Positions 54,386-63,331 of a stretch of DNA of 64,000 nucleotides are shown in pieces. Under the pieces are notes generated by a model. That model was not told where the DNA came from and searched no databases. It saw nothing but the letters and a program-made list of their open reading frames with translations. The stretch is from Oscillospiraceae bacterium (GTDB lineage: Bacteria > Bacillota > Clostridia > Oscillospirales > Ruminococcaceae): positions 124,001-188,000 of the forward strand of contig JAITEB010000017.1 of the NCBI GenBank assembly GCA_031282245.1, in the 5' to 3' direction. The first letter of the stretch is position 1. The number at the start of each line of letters is the position of its first letter. The position numbers and the translations under genes are program-made.

Positions 54386-54417
54386 TTCTCATTCATGCCA
54401 AAAAGGGGGCGCTTATT

Positions 54418-55368
54418 TTGGATTTAGCCAAAAAAAACAAAAAAGTAAGCTACGCAAAGTGGGGATACATATTTCTTGCCCCATTTTTTGCGGCGTTCGC
54501 TATTTTTACGCTTATACCGTTGATTTCGACATTTTATTATAGTTTTTTTGAAATGTACAAAGACGGCATGAAACAAATCGGGCCGAATTTTATCGGCTTT
54601 GCCAATTTCAAAAAGACTTTCGCCGTCAGCGCAGGCTCGGGACTGCCTGATATACTCCGCTATTTTAAAAACACGCTTATCATGTGGATCATGGGCTTTG
54701 TCCCGCAGATTACCCTTGCGCTTCTTTTTGCGTCGTGGTTTTCCAGTGTAAGGCTGAGACTAAAGGCGCAGGGTTTTTTCAAGACGGTTATATATCTGCC
54801 CAACCTGATAATGGCGGCGGCGTTTTCAATGCTGTTTTTCGCGCTGTTTTCAACAAGGGGTCCTGTCAACAATCTGCTGGTAGACGCGGGAATTTTATCT
54901 GAGCCATACAGATTTCTGGAGGGCGTCTGGAGCACCCGCTGGCTGATAGCCCTGATGAACTTCCTGCTTTGGTACGGCAACACGACAATGCTGCTTCTGG
55001 CGGGAATTTTGGGCATTGACGCAAGTCTTTACGAGTCCGCCCAGATCGACGGGGCAAGCTCCATGAAAATGTTCACAAAAATCACGCTGCCGATTCTGCG
55101 GCCCGTTATGGTCTATGTGCTGATAACTTCTCTTATCGGCGGCCTGCAAATGTTCGATGTGCCGCAGATACTGACCAACGGGCAGGGCACTCCCAACAGG
55201 GAAAATATGACAGTTATCATGTACCTGAACCGCCAGCTTTACAGCAAGAATTACGGCATGGGCAGCGCTATCTCTGTAATAGTGTTTATCGTAACCGGTA
55301 TTTTGAGCTTTTTTGTGTTCAAGTCGGTGATGGCCGAAGGCGGACGCCTTAAGGGAGGGAAAAAATAA
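54418..55368 (+). CDS. Sugar ABC permease, first subunit (CUT1 type)
   Basis: The 316-residue protein has six helices, starting with KWGYIFLAPFFAAFAIFTLIPLI, and the EAA loop LYESAQIDGASSMKMFTKITLPILRPVMVYVL. An open frame reaches back to 54220, but those extra 66 codons are translated repeat sequence. GGGGG (54405-54409) lies eight bases before the TTG at 54418, which begins a normal permease N terminus, so I take TTG as start. It overlaps the next permease by one base. Confidence 0.9.
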   Translation: MDLAKKNKKVSYAKWGYIFLAPFFAAFAIFTLIPLISTFYYSFFEMYKDGMKQIGPNFIGFANFKKTFAVSAGSGLPDILRYFKNTLIMWIMGFVPQITLALLFASWFSSVRLRLKAQGFFKTVIYLPNLIMAAAFSMLFFALFSTRGPVNNLLVDAGILSEPYRFLEGVWSTRWLIALMNFLLWYGNTTMLLLAGILGIDASLYESAQIDGASSMKMFTKITLPILRPVMVYVLITSLIGGLQMFDVPQILTNGQGTPNRENMTVIMYLNRQLYSKNYGMGSAISVIVFIVTGILSFFVFKSVMAEGGRLKGGKK

Positions 55369-56258
55369 TGACGAACGAAAGAAGCGCCTATAAAAAACTC
55401 AAAGAACCGACCGCGTACCGCATAGGTCTGTTTATCTCCCGTTTTGCGGCGTATTTTGCGCTCGGCCTTATGGCGGTCATCTCGCTGTTTGCGTTTTATA
55501 TTCTGATTGTAAACGCTACCCGCGCCCACGCGGACATACAAAAAGGCTTCTCTTTCCTGCCGGGCACAAGGCTTATAGCGAATTTCAAAACAATGCTTGA
55601 GGACAAAGCCGTAACCCCGATTATGACAGGTCTGATAAACAGCCTTTTTGTGTCGGGATGCACGGCGCTTATCTGCTGCTATTTTTCCACACTGACGGCT
55701 TTCGCGATTTATGCCTATGATTTCAGGTTCAAAAAAGCGGCCAATACTTTTATCATGGTCATCATGGTGATTCCGACGCAGGTGTCTGTTTCCGGATTTG
55801 TACAGCTGGTTTTCAGCATGAAACTCAACGACAGTTTTATACCGCTGATAATCCCCGCGATAGCCTCTCCGGTTGTGTTCTTCTTTATGCGGCAGTACAT
55901 GGAAAGCAACCTGCCGCTGGAGATTGCGGAGGCGTCCAGAATTGACGGCGCGCACGAGTTCTACACGTTTAACAGGATTGTGATACCCATCATGAAGCCG
56001 GCGCTTGCCGTGCAGGCAATCATTACTTTTGTCGGCTCCTGGAACAATTATTTTGTACCTGCGCTGATTCTTGAATCGAACAGCAAGAAAACCGTCCCGA
56101 TTGTAATTGCGGCCTTACGAAGCGCGGATTTTGTCAAGTTCAACATGGGGCAGCTGTATATGACAATCGCCACTTCTATTTTGCCGATAGTGATTGTCTA
56201 TTTGCTCCTGTCAAAATATATAGTCGGCGGCGTCGCCATGGGCAGCGTCAAGGGCTGA
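55368..56258 (+). CDS. Sugar ABC permease, second subunit (CUT1 type)
   Basis: The 296-residue protein has six helices and the EAA loop LEIAEASRIDGAHEFYTFNRIVIPIMKPALAVQAII, and ends in the usual SKYIVGGVAMGSVKG. It starts on the last base of the previous stop (TAATG) and the GH5 gene follows 14 bases later. No ATPase gene is in the operon, so a shared MsmX-type ATPase is likely. Confidence 0.93.
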   Translation: MTNERSAYKKLKEPTAYRIGLFISRFAAYFALGLMAVISLFAFYILIVNATRAHADIQKGFSFLPGTRLIANFKTMLEDKAVTPIMTGLINSLFVSGCTALICCYFSTLTAFAIYAYDFRFKKAANTFIMVIMVIPTQVSVSGFVQLVFSMKLNDSFIPLIIPAIASPVVFFFMRQYMESNLPLEIAEASRIDGAHEFYTFNRIVIPIMKPALAVQAIITFVGSWNNYFVPALILESNSKKTVPIVIAALRSADFVKFNMGQLYMTIATSILPIVIVYLLLSKYIVGGVAMGSVKG

Positions 56259-56272
56259 CGGTGGTTTAATCT

Positions 56273-57655
56273 ATGAAAAAATTTTTAAAACTGTTTGTAA
56301 TATTATTTGTATTGTTGATTGCGCTTTCATCCTGCGGGCCGGGCGCAAACACAGAGACGGACCTGTCCCCCGGCGGCTCCGGGGAAACTTCCCGGCCTTC
56401 GGCCCAGGAGGAGGCGCCCCGGGAGCCAGTCGCTCTGGCGGACGACGACTGGCTCAGCGCGGACGGGAACCGCATTGTGGACAAAGACGGCAACACGGTG
56501 CGCCTTACCGGGCTTAACTGGTTTGGCTACAACACAGAGCGGCTTATTCTGGACGGAAGCTGGGGAATAAGCATTGCGGACACAGTAGCGGAGATCGCTT
56601 CCCGGGGCTTTAATATTATCAGGGTGCCCATGAGCGTCACTCTGATAAACAAATGGACAAAAGGGGAATTCCCGGTTTACGCCACGGTTGACAGCCGCGT
56701 CAATCCCGTTTTCAAAGAAGAAGGGACGCTAGCGTATCTCGACTATTTTATCAAGTGCTGCAAAGATTCCGGCGTAAAAGTCATGCTGGATATTCACAGC
56801 GTGCGCGACAGTCTGGGCGCGCACGGGCTGACAGTCTGGTATGACATTTCGCTGACAACGGAAAAATATTACGCCGCGCTGGAGTTTCTTGCCGGGCGCT
56901 ATAAAAATAACGACACGGTCGTCGCCTATGACCTCAAGAATGAACCGCACGGCCAGCCGGACAGCGGCAAGACTATCGCTGTCTGGAACGATTCGGAAGA
57001 CGAGAGCAGCAACTGGAAATACGTCGCGGAGCAGGCCGCAAAGCGCGTTCTTGCCGTTAACCCCAACGCGCTTATCATAATAGAGGGCATTGAGTCCTAC
57101 CCAAAGGATATAAAAAATAATAATTATATCTCAATTGACAACAGCGATTATTATATTACCTGGTGGGGCGGAAACCTGCGCGGCGTCAAAGACTGCCCGG
57201 TAGATCTGGGGGAATTCCAGAGCAAAGTAGTATATTCGCCGCACGACTACGGGCCGTCTGTCTCCAACCAGCCCTGGTTTCACGAGGGTTTTAATTATGA
57301 ATCGCTGACAAGAGAAGCCTGGATGGACAACTGGCTGTATATCCACGAGGAAAATATAGCGCCGCTTTTTGTGGGCGAATGGGGCGGCCCCATGAAAGAG
57401 CCGACAATGACATGGATGCGCTGTTTCATGCGGCTTCTGGAGGAAAAGCAACTGAGCCATACTTTCTGGTGTCTTAACCCGAATTCCGGGGATACCGGCG
57501 GGCTGCTCCTGGACGACTGGAAAACCTGGGATGAAGAAAAATATAATTTTATCAAGGCTTCCCTTTGGCGGAAGGACGGGCGCTTTATCGGGCTTGACGC
57601 GCAAATCCCGCTTGGCGGGAACGGTATGAGCCGCACGGAATTTTACGCGGACTAG
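56273..57655 (+). CDS. GH5 family endoglucanase, lipoprotein
   Basis: The 460-residue protein has a lipoprotein signal with lipobox LSSC (cysteine about 21), a short Pro/Glu/Ser linker, and a clan GH-A barrel. It begins with WLSADGNRIVDKDGNTVRLTGLNWFGYNTER. The acid/base glutamate is in AYDLKNEPHG and the nucleophile glutamate is in LFVGEWGGPMKEP. It is anchored at the cell surface and would cut cellulose-like or mixed-linkage beta-glucans into oligosaccharides for the adjacent transporter. Exact GH5 subfamily cannot be read by eye. Confidence 0.88.
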   Translation: MKKFLKLFVILFVLLIALSSCGPGANTETDLSPGGSGETSRPSAQEEAPREPVALADDDWLSADGNRIVDKDGNTVRLTGLNWFGYNTERLILDGSWGISIADTVAEIASRGFNIIRVPMSVTLINKWTKGEFPVYATVDSRVNPVFKEEGTLAYLDYFIKCCKDSGVKVMLDIHSVRDSLGAHGLTVWYDISLTTEKYYAALEFLAGRYKNNDTVVAYDLKNEPHGQPDSGKTIAVWNDSEDESSNWKYVAEQAAKRVLAVNPNALIIIEGIESYPKDIKNNNYISIDNSDYYITWWGGNLRGVKDCPVDLGEFQSKVVYSPHDYGPSVSNQPWFHEGFNYESLTREAWMDNWLYIHEENIAPLFVGEWGGPMKEPTMTWMRCFMRLLEEKQLSHTFWCLNPNSGDTGGLLLDDWKTWDEEKYNFIKASLWRKDGRFIGLDAQIPLGGNGMSRTEFYAD

Positions 57656-57768
57656 CTTGAGCACAGTGTTGATAATCTGATGCGCCTGATATTTTCGGGG
57701 GGAGATCGCCCACGGTCTCCCCTGTTTATCAGTGGAAAATTTCAAAATAAACTATGGAGAATTATTTA

Positions 57769-60147
57769 ATGGAATACGGCTATTTTGATTCCCAAAACAG
57801 AGAGTACGTCATAACAAATCCCGCGACGCCCGCGCCCTGGGCAAACTACCTGGGTTCGCCGGAATACGGCGCGATTATCTCAAATAATGCCGGGGGCTAT
57901 AGTTTTGTGAAAAGCGGGGCGGCCGGGCGGATTCTGCGCTACCGGTTCAACAGCGACGACACGCCGGGGCGCTATATTTATATACGCGACAGCGCGGCGG
58001 GGGACTATTGGTCGGCCAGCTGGCAGCCTGTGGGCAAAAGCCTTGACGAGTACAAAAATATCTGCCGCCACGGGACGGGCTATTCTGTTTTTGAAACAGA
58101 GTATAAAGGCATAAAATCAACGGTTTCTTACTATGTGCCTGTGGGCAAAACGCATGAAGTCTGGGCGGTCGTTGTGAAAAACGTCTCAAATAAGCCGCGC
58201 GATTTGTCAGTTTTCGGCTTTGCTGAATTCACCAACGAAGGAAATTATGAGCAGGACGGAGTAAACCTGCAATATACTCAGTATATTTCGGCGACGAGTT
58301 TCCGGGACAATACGATTTTTCAGGCTGTAAACGAAAATCTGAAGCGCAGAGAAAAGCGCTTTCTTTCGTTAGCGGGGGCGGAAGTCGTCAGCTACTGCGG
58401 CGCGAAAAAAGACTTTCTCGGCGCGTACAGGTCTTTTGGAAACCCCTCCGCCGTTGAAAACGGCGTTTGTACAAATACGGTAAACTACGGCGGCAACTCC
58501 TGCGGGGCGCTTCAAACAGGCTTTGCGCTTGCCCCGGGGGAAAGCAAACGCTTTGTCTTCATATTGGGGGAAAAGCCCGAACCAGAAGCCCTGGCCGAGG
58601 CCGGGCGCTATGCCGCCGCCGAAACCCTCCCGGACAGGGAAATAAAAGAGCTGCGGGAATATTTCGCGGCAAAGCTGGATTGCCTGAAGGTTCACACCCC
58701 TTCCGCCGCCTTTGACGATATGATCAACACGTGGAACGCTTACCAGTGCTTTATTACTTTCACGTGGAGCCGGGCGGCCTCGTTTTTTTACTGCGGGCTG
58801 CGCAACGGCTACGGATACAGGGATACCGTTCAGGATATACAGGGCGTTATCCACCTTGACCCGGCGGCCGCAAAAGAGAAGCTTGCTTTTATGCTCAGCG
58901 CCCAGATGTCTCACGGCGGCGCTTTGCCGCTGGTCAAGTTTGATCACAGAGCAGGGCACGAGACCGGCCCGGAGGACGAAGAGTATGTTCGCCAGACCGC
59001 GCATCCAAGCTACCGCGCCGACGACGCTCTCTGGCTGTTCCCGACTGTTTTTAAATATATAGCCGAAACAGGCGATCTTGAATTTTTAGACCAGCCTGTG
59101 CTTTACGCCGACAAGGGAGAAGCGACAGTACTTGAGCACCTGCGAAAGGCGCTTGATTTTTCGGAGAGGCACACGGGCGTTCACGGGCTGCCGGCGGGGC
59201 TTTACGCCGACTGGAACGACTGTCTGCGCCTTGGCGAAAGGGGCGTATCGGCCTTTGTCGCTTTCCAGCTGCACCATGCCTATGAGATTATGCGGCAGTT
59301 TGCCGAATTCCGGGGCGAAACAGAAGCCGCCGCCGGCATGCGGGACAAGAAAAAAGCTCTTGCGGATCTCATAGAAAAGCTTTGCTGGAACGGCGACAGA
59401 TACATCAGGGGTATATCCGAAGAGGGCGAAGTAGTCGGCGCGCAGGAAAACCTCGAGGGCAGTTTGTGGCTGAACCCGCAGTCGTGGGCGGTTATCGGCG
59501 GAGCGGCCTCAAAAGAGCGCGGCGAAGCCGTTCTGGATCTCGTTCATGAAAAGCTTAACACAGCCTACGGCGCTTGTATTCTTGCGCCGTCTTTCAGTGA
59601 ACGCCCGTTCAAAGGGTACAGCGCGATTTCATTTAACAGGGGCATGAAGGAAAATGCCGGGATTTTCCTCCAGCCGCAGGGCTGGATTATCCTGGCCGAA
59701 GCGCTTTTGGGCAGGGGCGGCCGGGCCTTTGAGTATTATACGGAATCCTGCCCCGCCGCGCAGAATGCCATTGCCGAGCTGCGAACTGTCGAGCCTTACG
59801 TATACAGCCAGTTCACAGAGGGCGCGGAAAGCCCGAACTGCGGGCGCTCTCACGTCCATTGGCTGACGGGCACGGCAAGCACTGTCATGGTCGGCGCGGT
59901 CGAGGGAATTTTGGGTTTGCGGCCTGATTTGCAAGGGCTTCGGATTTCCCCGGCTGTTCCGGCTGACTGGAAAGAGTTCACAATTATCAAAACCTGGCGC
60001 GGCAAGCGGCTGAATATCAGCGTGAGGAACCCGGGCGGCAAAGAAAGCGGATTTTCTTCGCTTGCGCTCAACGGGGCGGAGACGCGCTCAAATTTGCTCC
60101 GCTATGAGGACTTGCGGGAAACTAACGAGATAATCCTGACAATATAA
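57769..60147 (+). CDS. GH94 phosphorylase, closest in pattern to diacetylchitobiose phosphorylase
   Basis: The 792-residue protein begins MEYGYFDSQNREYVITNPATPAPWANYLG and has SGDYWS-like and WQPVGKSLDEYK segments, GYRDTVQDIQGV, the catalytic aspartate in YADWNDCLRLGERG, and the C-terminal HWLTGTASTVMVGAVEGILGLRPDLQGL. This pattern fits chitobiose-type GH94 enzymes better than cellobiose phosphorylase, yet the context is glucan use. It differs clearly from the other GH94 in this window. An ATG at 57754 is followed by ATGGAG acting as the ribosome binding site for the ATG at 57769. The product is a sugar-1-phosphate; the substrate is open. Confidence 0.82.
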   Translation: MEYGYFDSQNREYVITNPATPAPWANYLGSPEYGAIISNNAGGYSFVKSGAAGRILRYRFNSDDTPGRYIYIRDSAAGDYWSASWQPVGKSLDEYKNICRHGTGYSVFETEYKGIKSTVSYYVPVGKTHEVWAVVVKNVSNKPRDLSVFGFAEFTNEGNYEQDGVNLQYTQYISATSFRDNTIFQAVNENLKRREKRFLSLAGAEVVSYCGAKKDFLGAYRSFGNPSAVENGVCTNTVNYGGNSCGALQTGFALAPGESKRFVFILGEKPEPEALAEAGRYAAAETLPDREIKELREYFAAKLDCLKVHTPSAAFDDMINTWNAYQCFITFTWSRAASFFYCGLRNGYGYRDTVQDIQGVIHLDPAAAKEKLAFMLSAQMSHGGALPLVKFDHRAGHETGPEDEEYVRQTAHPSYRADDALWLFPTVFKYIAETGDLEFLDQPVLYADKGEATVLEHLRKALDFSERHTGVHGLPAGLYADWNDCLRLGERGVSAFVAFQLHHAYEIMRQFAEFRGETEAAAGMRDKKKALADLIEKLCWNGDRYIRGISEEGEVVGAQENLEGSLWLNPQSWAVIGGAASKERGEAVLDLVHEKLNTAYGACILAPSFSERPFKGYSAISFNRGMKENAGIFLQPQGWIILAEALLGRGGRAFEYYTESCPAAQNAIAELRTVEPYVYSQFTEGAESPNCGRSHVHWLTGTASTVMVGAVEGILGLRPDLQGLRISPAVPADWKEFTIIKTWRGKRLNISVRNPGGKESGFSSLALNGAETRSNLLRYEDLRETNEIILTI

Positions 60148-60166
60148 TACAGACTTACAATACAGT

Positions 60167-60213
60167 AAAAATTAAAAGCATCCCACTCTAAAAAATGGGA
60201 CGCTTTTAATTTT
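60167..60213. terminator. Bidirectional terminator after the GH94 operon
   Basis: AAAATTAAAAGC (60167-60178) pairs with GCTTTTAATTTT (60202-60213) with an inner TCCCA/TGGGA stem. It also serves the convergent S1-domain gene. Confidence 0.85.
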
Positions 60214-60214
60214 G

Positions 60215-61144
60215 TTAAAAAATCGTCTCGACAACCCGCCTGCTTTCCGAAGGCGAATAGCGGAAATTGTCCATCCTTCCCTGCGTCCGGAAATAAAATA
60301 AATCCGTCTCCTGATACGCCGCGTCAAAAGCGTCCACAATAATCAGCTTTACTTTCATTTTTTCGGGTATCAGGCTTTTTATATATACGCTGGCTTGCTG
60401 GCCGATTCTCACGTTTTCTTTCGGCTCGGCAAGCCCCGCAAGATTCGGCGTAAGCTCAACAAAAATCCCATAGTCCTCCACAGAGCGCACTATCCCGGAA
60501 ACCGTCTGCCCGGCGGAAAACATGCTCGCGTTTTCTTCCCAGCTGCCCAAAAGCTCCTTGTGAGACAGGCAAATGCGGCCGAATTCGTCCTTTTCTTTCA
60601 CTATGCCGAAGATGTTTTGTCCAACTTTAAAGCGGTCACTCGGATGGCTTATCCTGGATACGGAAATTGCGTCAATGGGAATAAGAGAGGATATGCCGCA
60701 GCCTATATCGACAAAAGCTCCAAAAGGCTCAAGATGTGTGACCCTTGCGGGAATTATGTCTCCGGGGCTGAGCTTGTTTATATAATTTTCCAGACATTCC
60801 TCCTGCGCCTGTTTTCTGGAAAGTACCACATAGGGCTTGCCCTTTTCGTCCGCCTGGAAATCAGTTATCTTGAAGCAAACAGCCTTGTTTACCCTTGAAA
60901 TAATCGCAATATCCTTCGTTTTGCCGCTATCCAGGCCGATAACGCAGTCCTCGCGCGGGATTACGCCCCTTATGCCGTTCAAATCCGTGATAAGGCTGTG
61001 GCCAGCGTCACAGATAAGCGCCCGCGCTTCCAATATATCACCGGAGGCCATTGCCTCTTTCAGAGAGAAAAGGCTTTTAAGCCTGGCTTTATTTGTATTT
61101 CTTTCAATCAGCGCGCCTTCTGGCCTATAGTCAGTCACTTTCAA
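60215..61144 (-). CDS. S1-domain RNA-binding protein
   Basis: The 309-residue protein has a degenerate first OB region (about 35-115, GDILEARALICDAGHSLITDLNGIRGVIPRED), a clear S1 domain (about 128-200, GDIIPARVTHLEPFGAFVDIGCGISSLIPID) and a second (about 215-280, GQTVSGIVRSVEDYGIFVELTPNLAGLAE). It resembles short S1-like proteins of Clostridia that are often named ribosomal protein S1 homologs. Role is likely RNA binding in translation or decay, not proven. AGGAGG precedes the ATG. Confidence 0.82.
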   Translation of the reverse strand: MKVTDYRPEGALIERNTNKARLKSLFSLKEAMASGDILEARALICDAGHSLITDLNGIRGVIPREDCVIGLDSGKTKDIAIISRVNKAVCFKITDFQADEKGKPYVVLSRKQAQEECLENYINKLSPGDIIPARVTHLEPFGAFVDIGCGISSLIPIDAISVSRISHPSDRFKVGQNIFGIVKEKDEFGRICLSHKELLGSWEENASMFSAGQTVSGIVRSVEDYGIFVELTPNLAGLAEPKENVRIGQQASVYIKSLIPEKMKVKLIIVDAFDAAYQETDLFYFRTQGRMDNFRYSPSESRRVVETIF

Positions 61145-61394
61145 ACCTCCTTTTTCTTTACACTTAATATATATTTAACGTGATGGTAAAATATACTAAT
61201 TAATACTATAAAAGAATAGGAGGCATAATTAAAATTTTCCCGTCGAAAGTCTTTAAAAAATTTTTTATCCTGCTGATTAATTTTTTCGGCGATTTTTTAG
61301 AATATCGCTTCCTCCCGCGGAAATGCGCTTTTATTTTACCACATATTTAGAGAGTTTGCAATCTTTGCAAAACATTTATATATAAGATGGGAAA

Positions 61395-61426
61395 TGGGGA
61401 AGCTTTTTTTTTAAAAAGCCTCCCCA
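61395..61426 (-). terminator. Terminator of the surface-protein gene
   Basis: TGGGGAAGCTTTTT (61395-61408) pairs with AAAAAGCCTCCCCA (61413-61426), one mismatch, just beyond the stop of the minus-strand gene. The remaining gap to the S1 gene (61145-61394) is AT-rich and holds that gene's leader. Confidence 0.6.
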
Positions 61427-61440
61427 GGAAGCGCGCGCGT

Positions 61441-62859
61441 CTATCTGGAAGATTTTCTGACGGCCGCGAAACCTGCTGCGGCCAGTGAAATAAGCCCGAA
61501 GAGAGAACCCAAACTGACGGGGTCGGAGACAGCGCCGCCGGTTTTAGGGTTGTCGCTTGCGCCCGCGCCCGCGCCGTTCGCTCCGACGCTGACGGAGCTG
61601 TTGCTGCTGGAGGGCGGCGGCGCTGCGGAAGGAGATCCCAGGTTTTGCTGTGCGGTGTAAACGCCGATAGAAGACAGGGCTTTTCCGGCGGGGACAGTCA
61701 CAACAACGCTGCCGTCATTGGAAATTTTGGCCTGATAGCCCTTGCCGATCGGCTGCCCGTTGCCGTTGATGTCGTAAACCCAGACGTTGGAGCTGAAATA
61801 GTTCTGCTGGTCGGCGTTGAACATGACATGGATGTCCACCTGGTCTTTGACAAGAATATTCTCAAATTGCAGCCTTACAATGGGAACTTCCCCGCCGGCC
61901 GCCCCAGCCTGATTGTAGCTGTAGTTCGCCTTAAGATAAAGCGCGGTGTTCTGGTTCTTCACCTTCGGAAACACTATGTCATAGCTGCCGTAATCAATGT
62001 GAAGCTCCTGGTTATAGTTCTGGTCGAAGACAGAAACGTCAACAACCGGATTTATCGCTGAAATATATTTATAGCCTGTCGCCGAGGTTCTGACCTCGCT
62101 GTAATAGTGCCGCGCGTTCTGGAGCGTCTTGATGGGGAGCGGAGTCGTCGATGTGTATACTTTATCGCCGATCTGTTTGTTGATTATTACTTTAATTTCA
62201 AGGTCGCTGAAAACTTCGACCGTGGGGTTGGCTGAAGTTGTTACAAGCACGTCGTATGTCATTGTTTCCCTGTTGTACCTGAGACTGGCTTTCATAAGCT
62301 CAACGCCGCCGACGCCTTTGGGGACATAATTAAACACTATATCCGCGCTTTCGGTTTTGTCGCCCATAAACCCGGCGACGCCTTCAATCGGGTCGCCCAT
62401 AGAATAGCTTATGCGGTATTCGGAGCCAAGAACAGCTATACCGTCTCTTGGCATGGTGTTTTCGCTTTCGTTGACAATAGGCTCAAGCGTGACGACATTG
62501 GCGCTGGCGCTGTCTTTGCCGCCTGAAACAGAAGAAGCCTGCGTGCTGTCTGCTTCGCCGCTTACTTCGGAAGAAGCTGCGGAACTCTCTTCGCCGTTCT
62601 CTTCTTCTTCAGAAGTAACTTCTGAACTCTCTTCAATGCTTGCGGCATAAGACGTTTCTTCGCTTGAAGCAGCCTCGCTTTCGTCGGCGTTTACGTCAGA
62701 AGATGTTTCAGCGGCTGATTCCTCCGAAGCCGTTTCCTGGCTGACGCTTTCAGTTATGTCGTCCGAAAGACCGTCGGGGCTTCCCCCGGCGGAAAGCGCA
62801 AACAGGGATAAACTCAAGAGCAGCGCCACGCCCAAGGCTATGGCCAAAATTTTTTTCAT
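61441..62859 (-). CDS. Secreted surface protein with NPKTG sortase-type anchor
   Basis: The 472-residue protein has a signal peptide (1-23), a long Ser/Glu/Ala-rich low-complexity stretch (about 28-120), a beta-rich domain (about 130-400), and a Pro/Ser/Gly spacer. The end has the order expected for wall anchoring: NPKTG (about 437-441), a hydrophobic helix (LGSLFGLISLAAAGFAAV) and a basic tail RKSSR. The beta domain looks like an adhesion or cohesin-like fold but I cannot assign a family. No sortase gene is in the window. It has its own promoter and terminator. Confidence 0.8.
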   Translation of the reverse strand: MKKILAIALGVALLLSLSLFALSAGGSPDGLSDDITESVSQETASEESAAETSSDVNADESEAASSEETSYAASIEESSEVTSEEEENGEESSAASSEVSGEADSTQASSVSGGKDSASANVVTLEPIVNESENTMPRDGIAVLGSEYRISYSMGDPIEGVAGFMGDKTESADIVFNYVPKGVGGVELMKASLRYNRETMTYDVLVTTSANPTVEVFSDLEIKVIINKQIGDKVYTSTTPLPIKTLQNARHYYSEVRTSATGYKYISAINPVVDVSVFDQNYNQELHIDYGSYDIVFPKVKNQNTALYLKANYSYNQAGAAGGEVPIVRLQFENILVKDQVDIHVMFNADQQNYFSSNVWVYDINGNGQPIGKGYQAKISNDGSVVVTVPAGKALSSIGVYTAQQNLGSPSAAPPPSSSNSSVSVGANGAGAGASDNPKTGGAVSDPVSLGSLFGLISLAAAGFAAVRKSSR

Positions 62860-62952
62860 TGGATTTCCTCCCAGATTTTAGAGATTTTGATTTGATGTGT
62901 TTTCGCAGACGGAGAGGGGGTCAGCCCTTTTGATTTCCGTCCGACAGTTAAA

Positions 62953-62981
62953 ATTATATATTTTTGATTACAGCTTTGCAA
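62953..62981 (-). promoter_or_regulatory. Sigma-A promoter of the surface-protein gene
   Basis: On the minus strand TTGCAA (plus 62976-62981) and TATAAT (plus 62953-62958) are 17 bases apart. The leader of about 85 bases can fold (GGACGGA with TCCGTCT). The rest of the 472-base gap (62860-63331) is AT-rich, with a short hairpin at 63299-63317 beyond recG and no gene that I can support. Confidence 0.75.
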
Positions 62982-63331
62982 GAACCAAATTGTAATAAAT
63001 CGTAATAATTTTGTGAGATAAAATTACGAAATTCGACCAGTTTTGCATTTTTTCAGGATTAATTCTCTGCCATGTATAATTTTTGAACTGATTTTTTATA
63101 AATTATGTTATTATTTTTTAAATATTTTGATATATTTGTAATATTATATCTGTGATTTGTCGTTTTTACAGAAATTGACACAAACCGCAAAAACCGACTT
63201 ATAATAACAAGTGCTAAAAAAGGCTGAGCCCTTTTATAAATAAATCTTTGCAAAATAAAAAAAATTCGCCCCCAGGCGGCGCAAACATTGCCGCATAGGA
63301 GCGAAGCTGCTTCGCTCATTTTATTTAAATT

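Noticed and set aside
63299..63317. Intrinsic terminator of recG
   Set aside because: The stem is good, but on the recG strand it is not followed by a T run; only on the other strand is the tail T-rich, where no gene ends.
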